NCBI RefSeq assembly: GCF_003258595.1
Contig: NZ_QHHQ01000006.1
Span: 352,251 to 416,250, forward strand
Source of the DNA: Acuticoccus sediminis
GTDB lineage: Bacteria > Pseudomonadota > Alphaproteobacteria > Rhizobiales > Amorphaceae
Direction of reading: 5' to 3'
DNA: 64,000 nt
Under the pieces are notes generated by a model, which was not told the origin of the DNA, did no database searches, and saw only the letters and a program-made list of their open reading frames with translations. This document shows positions 11,094 to 20,500 of the stretch, piece after piece (within the stretch, counting starts at the first letter, position 1; each line of letters starts with the position of its first letter). The position numbers and the translations under genes were made by a program.

Positions 11094-12107
11094 ATGGACT
11101 TCCCCCACCTTCCGATGCCCATCGTCCGCGGGTTCGTCGCCGGTGCCCTGGCGCTGGCCGCGGCCGCGCCGGCCGCCGCAGAGACGGTGTCGATGACCGT
11201 CGAGGCGAGCGCCATCCCGGCTTTCGTCGCCAAGGACCGCGGCCTCTTCGGCGACCTCGACGTCGAGGTCTCCAAGGTCGGCTACGACCAGGTGCAGGCC
11301 CTCCTCGTCGCCGGCGACACCGACGTCGCCTGGATCTCGCCGATCGAGACGGTGCAGTTCGTCGCCGAAGGGTCGGACTTCCGCTACTTCTCCACCGCCG
11401 GCGCGCAGAACATGTACAACGGCATCGTGGTGCGCGCCGACGAGGCGGGCGAGTACCCGAACGTCATGAGCCTGGAAGGCAAGCGCCTCGGCATCCCGGG
11501 CTTCGGCACCGGCACCTGGGCCGCCTTCCGCGCCTTCGCCAAGGCCTACTACGGCGTCGACGACCCGACGACCGTGTTCGACGTCGTCACCGCCTCGTCC
11601 GGCGCGCTGCTGGCGCTGGTGGAGCGCGGCCAGGTCGACGCGGCGCTCCTCTTCTCGGGCTCCTCGGCCGCCGCGCGGTCGCTGCCGCAGTTCAAGACCA
11701 TCTTCTCCTTCACCGAGGCGATGCAGGAGAGCGCGGGCGAGCCGCTCGTCATCAACGGCGCCGTCGCGACCGCCACGTGGCTGGAGGAGAACCCCGAGAC
11801 GGCGGCCCGGATCGTCGCCGGCCTCGACGCCGCGACGCGGTGGATCCAGGAGAACCCGGACGCCTTCGCCGAGGGCGGCGAGTACGCGGACCTCGCCCGC
11901 GACGCCGGCTGGCTCGCAGGCCCGGAGACCGCCGAGACGGTCCTCACCCTCATCAAGGAGGGCAAGTGGTACCTGACGTCCGACGCCTACACCGACGACT
12001 GGATCGGCGCGATCTACGACCTTCTGGAGAAGGGCGAGTTCGTCGAGACCCTGCCGGCGCGTGACGACGCCTTCCTCGCCCCCGGCTCGCTGCCGGCCGC
12101 CGAATAA
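11094..12107 (+). CDS. NitT/TauT-family ABC transporter substrate-binding protein
   Basis: The 337-residue precursor has a signal peptide: a hydrophobic Ala/Leu segment ending in PAAAETV at about residue 28. The mature part is an NMT1/SsuA-like periplasmic binding fold, with the typical sequence of ligand-lobe motifs (GDTDVAWISPIE, GKRLGIPGFGTGTW). It is the first gene of an importer set with two permeases and an ATPase downstream. Relatives bind taurine, nitrate, thiamine precursors, aliphatic sulfonates or aromatic acids, so the ligand cannot be fixed. A GAGAGGAGA ribosome site precedes the ATG. Confidence 0.9.
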   Translation: MDFPHLPMPIVRGFVAGALALAAAAPAAAETVSMTVEASAIPAFVAKDRGLFGDLDVEVSKVGYDQVQALLVAGDTDVAWISPIETVQFVAEGSDFRYFSTAGAQNMYNGIVVRADEAGEYPNVMSLEGKRLGIPGFGTGTWAAFRAFAKAYYGVDDPTTVFDVVTASSGALLALVERGQVDAALLFSGSSAAARSLPQFKTIFSFTEAMQESAGEPLVINGAVATATWLEENPETAARIVAGLDAATRWIQENPDAFAEGGEYADLARDAGWLAGPETAETVLTLIKEGKWYLTSDAYTDDWIGAIYDLLEKGEFVETLPARDDAFLAPGSLPAAE

Positions 12108-12125
12108 AGGCGACGTCCCTTCCTG

Positions 12126-12905
12126 ATGACGACCATGTCCCGGTCCCACCGCCTCCTTCTCAATGCCGCGCCCGTGGTGGTGGGGATCGGGATCTGGTGG
12201 GCGCTCACCACCTTCGTCCTGGTCCAGCCGCGCCTCTACCCGACGCCGGCCGCGGTCGTGACGGAGATCGTGCGGATCTTCTCCAACGAGGGTCCGCTCG
12301 GCTCGACCTACGTCCACGCCGCGTCGACGCTGATGCGTCTCCTGGTGTCGTGGGCGCTGGCGTTCGTGTTCGGGACGCTGCTGGGCGTCCTCGCCGGACG
12401 CAAGCGGGTGGTGTTCGACTTCTTCGCCAACCCCGTGTGGATCGCGATGGCGGTCCCCTCGGTGGTGTGGGTCTTCATCTTCCTGGTGCTGTTCGGGATC
12501 GACAACATCGTGCCGATCTCGGCGCTGGTGATGCTGCTCTCGGCGCCGGTCTTCCTCGGCACGGCGGAGGGCGTCCGCGCGACACCGCCCGACCTGGTGG
12601 AGATGTGCGATTCCTTCCATGTCGGCCGGTGGCAGCGCCTCGTGCACTTCTACCTGCCGTCGATCGCCCCCTACATGGTCGCCAACGCGCGCGTCTCCTT
12701 CGCGCTCGGCATCCGCATCGTCCTGATCGCCGAGGTGATCGGGCTGCCCAACGGCGTCGGCATCCTCGTCGCCTACTGGTCGGACACGCTCTACATGGCG
12801 CCGATCGTCGCCTGGGGGATCATCCTGATGGCCGCCGGCATGGCGATCGACCATCTCGTCTTCGCCCCGCTCCAGCGCCGCATCCGCCAGGAGAGCGCGG
12901 ACTAG
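12126..12905 (+). CDS. ABC transporter permease (NitT/TauT type)
   Basis: This 259-residue inner-membrane protein has about six hydrophobic helices. It carries the EAA-type cytoplasmic loop (EMCDSFHVGRWQRLVHFYLPS, split around residue 170) that docks on the ATPase. It follows the binding protein by 18 bases. A second, different permease is encoded after the ATPase, so the membrane part is probably a heterodimer. Confidence 0.9.
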   Translation: MTTMSRSHRLLLNAAPVVVGIGIWWALTTFVLVQPRLYPTPAAVVTEIVRIFSNEGPLGSTYVHAASTLMRLLVSWALAFVFGTLLGVLAGRKRVVFDFFANPVWIAMAVPSVVWVFIFLVLFGIDNIVPISALVMLLSAPVFLGTAEGVRATPPDLVEMCDSFHVGRWQRLVHFYLPSIAPYMVANARVSFALGIRIVLIAEVIGLPNGVGILVAYWSDTLYMAPIVAWGIILMAAGMAIDHLVFAPLQRRIRQESAD

Positions 12906-12960
12906 TGGCCCGGCCGCCCGTCCGCCGTGCCGCCCGCGTAACGTTCCAAGGTACCGCCGC

Positions 12961-13755
12961 ATGACCACCAAGGTTTCCCTCGAGGACATCGACCTCTCGT
13001 TCCCCGGTCCGGCCGGCAGCGACACGCGCAAGGTGATCTACGAGAACTTCTCGCTGCAGATCGAGGAGGGGAGCTTCACTGTCCTCCTCGGCCCGTCGGG
13101 CTGCGGGAAGTCGACGCTCCTCAACATCATCAACGGGCTTCTGAAGCCGACCCGCGCCGGCGGCATCGTCATCGACGGGGAGGACCTGCGCCGCAAGCCC
13201 GACCTCTCGCGGCAGATGGCGTACGTTTTCCAGGGGCCGCGGCTCCTGCGCTGGAAGACACTCGCCCAGAACGCCAGGTTCGGCCTCAAGGGCCTCGGCG
13301 TGCAGCCGAAGGCGAAATGGGACGAGCTGATCGAGAAGTACTTCACCGCGGTCGGCCTCAGGGACGCGATGCACCTCTATCCGCACCAGGTGTCGGGGGG
13401 CATGCGTCAGCGCGCGTCCATCGTGCGCGCGTGGGTGAACGAGCCGCAGATCCTCCTGATGGACGAGCCGTTCAGCCACCTCGACGAGATCACCGCGGCG
13501 GAGATGCGGCGCATCCTCATCGACCTGTGGGCCAGCGAGGAGACCAAGCGCACCATCGTCTTCGTCACGCACGACATCTCCGAGGCGGCACAGCTCGCGA
13601 CCGACATCGTGATGCTCACCCCCGCGCCGTCGTCGATCTGCCTGCGCCGCAAGGTCGACCTCGCGTGGCCGCGGCAGCTCGACTCGGACGAGGTGATCGG
13701 GCTGGAAAAAGAGCTGCGCCACGCCTTCGCCGAGCGCGCCGGCATCCGCTTCTGA
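12961..13755 (+). CDS. ABC transporter ATP-binding protein (NitT/TauT type)
   Basis: The 264-residue ATPase has Walker A GPSGCGKST (about residue 43), a Q-loop VFQGPRLLRWKT, the signature VSGGMRQRASI (about 143), Walker B ILLMDEPFSHLDE and an H-loop VFVTHD. The layout matches SsuB/TauB-type subunits. Its position between two permease genes, with gaps of 55 and 4 bases, shows it powers this importer. Confidence 0.93.
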   Translation: MTTKVSLEDIDLSFPGPAGSDTRKVIYENFSLQIEEGSFTVLLGPSGCGKSTLLNIINGLLKPTRAGGIVIDGEDLRRKPDLSRQMAYVFQGPRLLRWKTLAQNARFGLKGLGVQPKAKWDELIEKYFTAVGLRDAMHLYPHQVSGGMRQRASIVRAWVNEPQILLMDEPFSHLDEITAAEMRRILIDLWASEETKRTIVFVTHDISEAAQLATDIVMLTPAPSSICLRRKVDLAWPRQLDSDEVIGLEKELRHAFAERAGIRF

Positions 13756-13759
13756 CGCC

Positions 13760-14503
13760 ATGATCACCCGGCTCACCGCCTATTCGGCGCAGATCGCCTC
13801 ACTGGTCTTCATCGTCATCGTCTGGGCCATCGCCTCGGCGGTGGTGAACATGAGCGCGCTGCCGTCGCCCTTCGCCGTGTTCGGCACGCTCGCCGACCTC
13901 GTCGCCAGCGGCCGCGCGTTCGAGCCGCTCGGCAACACGCTCGGCCGCACCATTCTCGGCTTCGTGCTGGCGATCCTGCTCGGCACCACCTACGGGATCG
14001 CCGCGGCGCTCTCGCGCACCTTCGCGGAGCTGACGCGCTGGCTCCTGCAGATCGCGATCTTCACCCCGACCTTGATCCTCATCTTCCTGTTCCTGATCTC
14101 GCTCGGGCGCAGCAACGGGACGATCATCCTTCTCATCGGCCTCGTCGTGATGCCGGTGGTCGGCACCTACATCCGCGACGCGATGGGGGACTTCGACGAC
14201 GACCTCTCGGGCATGGCTCGGTCCTATCATGTGGGGTTGTGGCAGCGCGTGACGGGGATGTACCTGCCGTTCCTCATCCCGCCGCTGCTGGCGGCGGGGC
14301 GGATCGGCTTCACCCTGTCGTGGAAGGTCGCGTTCCTGTCGGAGATCTTCGGCTTTCCGAACGGCATCGGCTGGCAGGTGAAGACGAGCTACGACATCTA
14401 CAACATCCAGACCCTTCTCGCCTGGCTGATGCTCTTCATCATCGTCCTCCTCGTGGTGGAGCAGCTGATGCGCCTGGCGGAACGGACCTTCGTGAAATGG
14501 TGA
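13760..14503 (+). CDS. ABC transporter permease (NitT/TauT type), second subunit
   Basis: The 247-residue membrane protein has about six helices and a cytoplasmic coupling loop with GMARSYHVGLWQRV near residue 152. It begins four bases after the ATPase stop codon. It is clearly related to, but distinct from, the first permease of this operon, which fits a heterodimeric channel. Confidence 0.9.
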   Translation: MITRLTAYSAQIASLVFIVIVWAIASAVVNMSALPSPFAVFGTLADLVASGRAFEPLGNTLGRTILGFVLAILLGTTYGIAAALSRTFAELTRWLLQIAIFTPTLILIFLFLISLGRSNGTIILLIGLVVMPVVGTYIRDAMGDFDDDLSGMARSYHVGLWQRVTGMYLPFLIPPLLAAGRIGFTLSWKVAFLSEIFGFPNGIGWQVKTSYDIYNIQTLLAWLMLFIIVLLVVEQLMRLAERTFVKW

Positions 14504-14546
14504 CGCCTCCGCCGTCGCCGCCCAACCCCCGCCGAGAAAGCCCCCG

Positions 14547-14966
14547 ATGACGTTCAAGCCGCTCTTCCATCTCGCCTACCATGTCGACGATCTCGACGCC
14601 GCGACGCGGTTCTATGGCGAGCTTCTCGGCTGCAAGCAGGGGCGCAGCACCGACACCTGGGTCGACTTCGACTTCTTCGGCCACCAGATCTCGCTGCACC
14701 GCGGCGCGCCGTTCCCCTCGGCGAAGACCGGCAAGGTCGGCGACCACATGGTGCCGATGCCGCACCTCGGTGCGGTGCTGCCGCTCACCCTGTGGCGCGA
14801 ATTGGCGGACCGGCTGACCGCGGCCGGCGTCGAATTCGTCATCCCGCCGACGGTGCGCTTCGAGGGGCAGCCCGGCGAGCAGTGGACGATGTTCTTCCAC
14901 GACCCCGCCGGCAACCCGATCGAGGTGAAGGGCTTCGCCAACGAAGACGCGATCTGGGCCGCGTAG
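14547..14966 (+). CDS. VOC (glyoxalase/bleomycin resistance) family protein
   Basis: The 139-residue protein has the beta-alpha-beta-beta-beta pattern of a vicinal-oxygen-chelate protein. A probable first metal ligand lies in FHLAYHVDDLDAATRFYGELLG (split around residue 9), and the C-terminal metal Glu lies in GNPIEVKGF. Family members isomerise, cleave or bind small molecules. It follows the importer operon by 43 bases and is probably co-transcribed, so it may act on the imported compound. Substrate is unknown. Confidence 0.8.
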   Translation: MTFKPLFHLAYHVDDLDAATRFYGELLGCKQGRSTDTWVDFDFFGHQISLHRGAPFPSAKTGKVGDHMVPMPHLGAVLPLTLWRELADRLTAAGVEFVIPPTVRFEGQPGEQWTMFFHDPAGNPIEVKGFANEDAIWAA

Positions 14967-15154
14967 TCCAGCGCCCGGCAGCCTCCGCCGCGCCACCCCG
15001 CGGCAGGGGCGGCGCCGGGACCCCCGCCACCTGACGCACGGCTCCAGGCGAGCCACGCGCAAGCTTGCGATGCCACATCAGCCAGCGTTGCCACAGCATG
15101 CTGGTCGGGTGTCCGCAATTCCGCCGATCCCCCAGCGACATAGAAGCGGGGGAC

Positions 15155-17092
15155 ATGACCATGGCGCTCGTCAACTCCGAGGAGGCCGCCGTCCGGAGCG
15201 ACGGCGCCGGCCTTCCGCCGGCCCCGACCGTGGGCCTGTTCGAGCGCATCGCGCATCCCGGCCGGTCACGCCGCCTCCTCATCCAGCACCGCCAGACCGC
15301 CGCCGAGCGCATCACCGCCGCGTCGGCGCACATCGCCGGGGAGTTCGCCGGGACTCTCGCCGCCGTCGAGGCGCAGCAGGCCACGCTGAAGACCGTCGCC
15401 GACGGCGAGGCGCAGGCGAGAAGCGCCGCCGAGGCGTCGAAGCGCGCACTCCAGCGGTTCGACGACAGGACCACGGCGGCGCGCGACGCCGCGGACCTGA
15501 TGGCCGCCAAGCTCAGCACGCTCGAGGAGCTCAACGAATCCATCCGCGGGCAGATCGAGGCTTCGCTCGCCGCCGTCGCCAGCGCCGCCAAGCGTCACGC
15601 CGACGCCATCCGCGAGGGGACGGCGCTGCAGGGCGAGGCCGGCGAGATCCGCCAGCTCGTCGACCTCGTCGCCGAGATCGCCGGCGAGACGCGCATTCTC
15701 TCCCTCAACGCCTCCGTCGAGGCGGCACACGCCGGGAGGGAAGGCCTCGGCCTCTCCCTCGTCGCCGAGGAGATCCGCACCCTCGCCGACGCTGCCCTCG
15801 GCGCCGCAACGAAGGCCGGATCCCAACTGGCCGAGGCGGGCGGGGAGGCCGCACGGGCCACCGGTCATCTCGCCGCCGCCGTTGAGGCGAGCGACGGCGA
15901 CGTCGAGCGCGGCCGCGATGTCGTGCAGCGCCTCGGCGCCGCCGGCGCCGACATGGCCGAAACGCGGGACGCGACGGACGCCGTTCTCGCGGCGACGTCG
16001 AACGACCTGTCCGCCATCGCGCCGCCGCTCAAGGACGTCGACGGGCTAGCAGCGAGCATCGACGCGCAGTCCGCGGTCTGCCGCCAGACCCTGCGGGAGG
16101 CGCAGCATCAGACCGAGGCGGTCGCCCAGTGCTTCAAGGCCGCGCTCGCACTGAACGAGTGGTCCGGTGCGCTCATGACCGCGGCGGAGGCGGCCGATAC
16201 CGCCGGCATCGCCGACCCCGCGAGGGACACCGCGAACGCCGCCGACGCGCTGCTTGCGGAAATCGACGAGGGCACGCGGGCCGCGGTCACCGTTCTGGAC
16301 GCGGTGGAGACCGCCGGGCACGCATGCCGCTCCGCGCTGGCCGCCGCGCAGACGGCCTCGGAAAGCCTCCTCGCGCCACGGCCCGACTCCGGGTCGGCCG
16401 CCGAACTGCGCGATCAGCTTGCGGCGGTGGTGGCCGCGCTGCGCGACTGCGCCCGCGACGCCCGAGGCGTCACCGACGGTCTCGGCCGCGCGCTGGACGA
16501 CAACGGCAAGGCGCGAGCGCGGCTCGATGCCTTCGAGCAGGCCGTTCAGCGCGCGGAACGCATCGTCGAGTCCGCGATCGCGATCGCCGGGCAGACCGGC
16601 GCGCTCGGCGTCGACGGCTCCCTCGAGGCCGCACGCGGGCCGTCCGCGCGGGGCTTCATCGGCGTCTGCGCAGAGGTGCGCGACCTCTCCCGGGACACGG
16701 TGCTGAGCGCCGAGCGGATCAAGGAGCGCCTGACGGCCGCGCTCGGACGCTGCGGGCGCGTGGGCGCCGACCTCGACGCGATCGCGAAGACCATCGGCTC
16801 GGAGATCGAGATCCAGCGGGCGGTGCTCCGGAGCCTCGACGGCGTCGCCGACCACATCGCCTCGCTCCAAGCCGGCGCCGGGCAGATGACGGCCGACCTC
16901 GCCGAGAGCGACGCGGCGCTGTGCGAGGCGAGGACCGCCGTCGCCCTGATCGCCAACGCCGCGACCGACGCATCCCGCATCATGGAGGAGGCCGGGACCG
17001 CGACGCGGGCCAGGGAGCAGGACGCCGCGGTCCTCGCCGCGTCGGCGAAGACCATCGCCTTCCTCGCCGACGAGCTCCGCTCGGTCGGCTGA
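15155..17092 (+). CDS. Soluble methyl-accepting-like chemoreceptor with two signalling tips
   Basis: The 645-residue protein is almost entirely Ala/Glu/Arg-rich helix and has no transmembrane segment or recognised sensor domain. Residues about 165-215 match the methyl-accepting protein hairpin tip (TRILSLNASVEAAHAG, then LVAEEIRTLAD). Residues about 465-520 hold a second, more diverged copy (TGALGVDGSLEAARG, then ARGFIGVCAEVRDLS). The tips are about 300 residues apart and separated by coiled coil. Normal receptors have one. I chose the ATG at 15155, which follows GCGGGGG, over an earlier in-frame ATG at 15070. It lies upstream of a CheA-like gene on the same strand and probably forms a cytoplasmic signalling complex with it. 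Confidence 0.8.
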   Translation: MTMALVNSEEAAVRSDGAGLPPAPTVGLFERIAHPGRSRRLLIQHRQTAAERITAASAHIAGEFAGTLAAVEAQQATLKTVADGEAQARSAAEASKRALQRFDDRTTAARDAADLMAAKLSTLEELNESIRGQIEASLAAVASAAKRHADAIREGTALQGEAGEIRQLVDLVAEIAGETRILSLNASVEAAHAGREGLGLSLVAEEIRTLADAALGAATKAGSQLAEAGGEAARATGHLAAAVEASDGDVERGRDVVQRLGAAGADMAETRDATDAVLAATSNDLSAIAPPLKDVDGLAASIDAQSAVCRQTLREAQHQTEAVAQCFKAALALNEWSGALMTAAEAADTAGIADPARDTANAADALLAEIDEGTRAAVTVLDAVETAGHACRSALAAAQTASESLLAPRPDSGSAAELRDQLAAVVAALRDCARDARGVTDGLGRALDDNGKARARLDAFEQAVQRAERIVESAIAIAGQTGALGVDGSLEAARGPSARGFIGVCAEVRDLSRDTVLSAERIKERLTAALGRCGRVGADLDAIAKTIGSEIEIQRAVLRSLDGVADHIASLQAGAGQMTADLAESDAALCEARTAVALIANAATDASRIMEEAGTATRAREQDAAVLAASAKTIAFLADELRSVG

Positions 17093-17519
17093 CGCTCCCG
17101 CCGGCGCGGTGCGCCGCATCCCCCCGGTGCGCCTCGCCTTTGCGGCCCAGCCTGGGGCAGGCACGCGGCTGTATCGCTGAGCGACGCGCCGCGAGCCGGC
17201 ACCAGCCGGGCGGCGCGGGACCGTCATCCGCGTTGCTGCCCGCATCGCCGGTAGCGCGCCGGACCGCCCCTCGCGTCGTTCAGCGGCGGAGGGACCCAAC
17301 ATCCACTGGCGATGGAGCCGCCCGTCCCATGCCCCAAACGTCGCGCCGCCCGGGATCTACGACGCCCGCTTCCCCATGCCGTTCACACCGGAGCGGCGCA
17401 TCCGCCGGTCCGGTGACGGGAGCGGACGGACGCTCCGGCGTCGCGGCGGCCGTGAGGCCGGACGATGTGCGTCCGTTCCGCCGCCCCACAGCAGTAGCCG
17501 CCGCCCGCGGAGCCGACAG
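17093..17519 (+). other. 427-base gap between receptor-like and CheA-like genes
   Basis: I see no convincing gene here. The CheA frame stays open upstream to 17376, but that part encodes an Arg/Pro-rich string unlike the CheA N-terminus, and a CGGAG ribosome site lies just before the ATG at 17520. The gap is long for an operon, so the CheA-like gene may have its own promoter. No terminator with a T-run is visible. Confidence 0.4.
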
Positions 17520-20500
17520 ATGACGAACGCGCAACTCGACCAGTTCATCACCGACGCCCGTTGCCTCCTCGACGAGTCCTCGGCCTCGCTCAAGGCGCTG
17601 GAGCGGGACCCGGACGATGCGAGCCTGATCGCCACGGTCTTCGACGCCGTTCGCGCCCTGAAGGACGCGTCGGGCCCGCTCGAACTCACCCCGCTGACCG
17701 GGCTGATGAACGTGGGCGAGGACCTGCTCGACATGGCCCGTTCGGCAACGCTCGAGCTGACGCCCGATGCCCTCGATGTCATGACGGCCTCCTTCGAGCA
17801 GGTCGGTGGCTGGCTGACCGAACTGGAGGCGACCGGCGCCCTTCCCGGAGATGCCGCCGACGTCGCGGCCCCCCGAATCGCGGACCTGCGGGCGATGGTC
17901 GAGCGCGCCGCGGCCGGCAGCGACGCCGGTGCCCCGCCGGACGCACCCGCAGCCGGATCCGGTCCGGACTGGCTCGGCATCTTCTCCGAGGACGACCGCC
18001 TGGCCGCCCTGGTGCATGCGCTGGAAACGGGCGCCGCGATCCAGGCCCTGCGCTACGCGCCGGGCGCCGGGGCCCTCCTCGCCGGCCAGGATCCCCTGAG
18101 CCTCGTCGGCAAGGTGCCGGAGCGGCTGGCGACGTCCGTGACCGCGGCGGCGCCGTGGCCGGCCATCGCCGAGCTCGACCCGCAGCTCTGCAATCTCGTC
18201 TTCCAGGTCCTGACGACGGCGGGCGTCGACACGCTGACGACGCTGTTCGAGAGCGTCTCGGCTGAGGTGGAGGTCGTCGCCGTCGAGCCTCCGGCGCTGA
18301 TCCGCCCCTCCGGCGACCTCGCCGACAGCGGCGCCTGCGAGCGTTTCGCGGCCGACGCCTTGGAGCGTCTCGCGGATGCGCCGGAGACCGCGCTGGAGGA
18401 CCTCCGCGCGGCGACCCAGGCGCTTTTGCTGCGCACTCCGGCGGCGGCGCGCGAGGCGGCGATGCTGCGCGGTCTCGCCGTCGCGCTCGCGGTCCCGCCG
18501 ACAGCCCCGGCTTGGCTCGAAGGCCTCGTCCGCGCCATCGGCAACGGCTCCCCCCGCCACTGGGCCGGCACCGCAGGCGCCCCGTCCGACGCGGCCAAGC
18601 TGTACGCCGAAGAAGCACCCTCGCAGGAGGAGGCGCAAGCCGGCAACTCATCCCCCGGCGATGACCCTGCCGTGGATGACGACCCGAATGCGGCGACCGG
18701 GCCGGAGGTCTCCGCCGACGAGGAGTCGCTGGCCGGGGAGGACGCCGAGGTCATCGAGACTGCGGACGAGAGCGCCGACGAGGCGATCATCGCCGACGAC
18801 GCGGCCACGTCCGACCCGGATGACCGCCCGTCGGACGACGACGCCGCGCCGTCGGAGGCCGCCGCCGACACCGCCGCGGACGGGGCCGCCGCCGTGGCCG
18901 AGGGGGCCGAGGATCTGGTGGCGGAGGCCGCCGCGGCATCCGACGAGGCGGTGCCCGACGACCTCGGGGACGAACCGGAGGGCGGTGCGGTCGAGACCGT
19001 CGACGCGGCCGCCGACGAACCCGCGCCGGCGGACACCGTCGCGCACGAGGAAACTGCGGAGCCGGACGTCGACCGGCCCCGCGAGGATGACGCGCAGGAG
19101 GACCCGGCGTCCGAAATCGAGCCCGTCGAACCGCCCGTCGAAGACGATACCGTGGCGCAGGACGACACCGGGTCCGACGTGGCTGGCCCCACGGCGGACG
19201 AAGGTGATGACGGCACCGCGGACGCGGACGGCGCCGAAGAGTCTGCGGCGGCGGAAGACGCCCCAATCGCTCCGGTTGTCGAAGAGGTCGGGGAAGGCAC
19301 GGAGGCGGACGAGGCCGACTTCGGAGGTGATGCTTCGGCCGATGCTGCCGCCGCCGGCGAGGACGCTGCATCCGAGCCCGTGCTGACGGAATCGGACGTT
19401 GAAGCCGATGCTGCCGTCACAGATCCGGATCTGGGTGGTGCCCCTGACGACCCCTCGCCGGAGATGCTCGAAACGGCGACGGTCGACACGGCCGAAGTGC
19501 CGGCCGACGAAGAGGGGACGGAGGCAGCATCGGGGGACATCGAGGAACCGGAAACCGCGCCGGACCACGCCGCCGACGCCGAGCCGGAGGCTCACTCGCC
19601 CCTTGCCGACGCCGCAACCGGCCTCGACGAGGTTCTCGGGACCGACCCGCAAGGCGCCGATACGGCGACGCAGGCGGACACCGACGCCGGCGAGGAACCC
19701 GCAGAGGCGGAGGACGCGGCGGCCGCCGCCGGTCTCAACGACGAGGACGCCGATCCCGAGCCCGTTCCGGTCGAAAGTCCCGACGAGAACGCATTGCCGG
19801 GCGCCGCAAGCGCGGCTGATCCCTCCGATGGCGCCGAGGAAGACGGCGCCGCCGCTCCGGCGACCGTTGCGGCGGACATCGACGCCACGCCGGAGCAGCT
19901 GGACGATCCCGGCGGCGATCCCTCGGTCGTCGATGCGGATGCCGAACCGCAGTCCCCTCCGGACCCTGTGCCCGCGCTCGACGACGGGTCCGCCGGCGCC
20001 GACACATCCGACAGCGGTGACGCGGAGGAGGCGGAAGGCGAAGACGGGCGTCCGGATCCGGACGAAGCGGCGACCCTGACCGAACCGGACGCCGACGCCG
20101 GCAGCGCGGAAGGAGCCGATACGGGAGCTGACGCCGCGCCCGACTGCGTCGACGTCGTCCCCGAGGCCGAGGCGGCGTTCGAGGCCGATGCTGACGAGGT
20201 GCCGGACGGTGGGGACGCCGAGGCTCCTGCACCTGATCACGAGGCTCTGTCCCGCGAGGATGCGGCCCTGACCGCCGGCGAACCTGTCGACGGTGCGGCG
20301 GTTCCGAGCGACGCGCTGCCTGATGACGGCATCGCCACGGCGGACGCACCGCGCTCGAACGACGACGAGAGCGACGGCGCGGAGTCGAACGTTCCCCTCG
20401 CCGGGACCGGGCAGTCCGACCTTGCCGAGCAGGAAGGGGCGCCTGCTTCGCCCGAACCAGCGCGGACGCCGGGGATCGATGTGGCGGACGACGCATCGCC

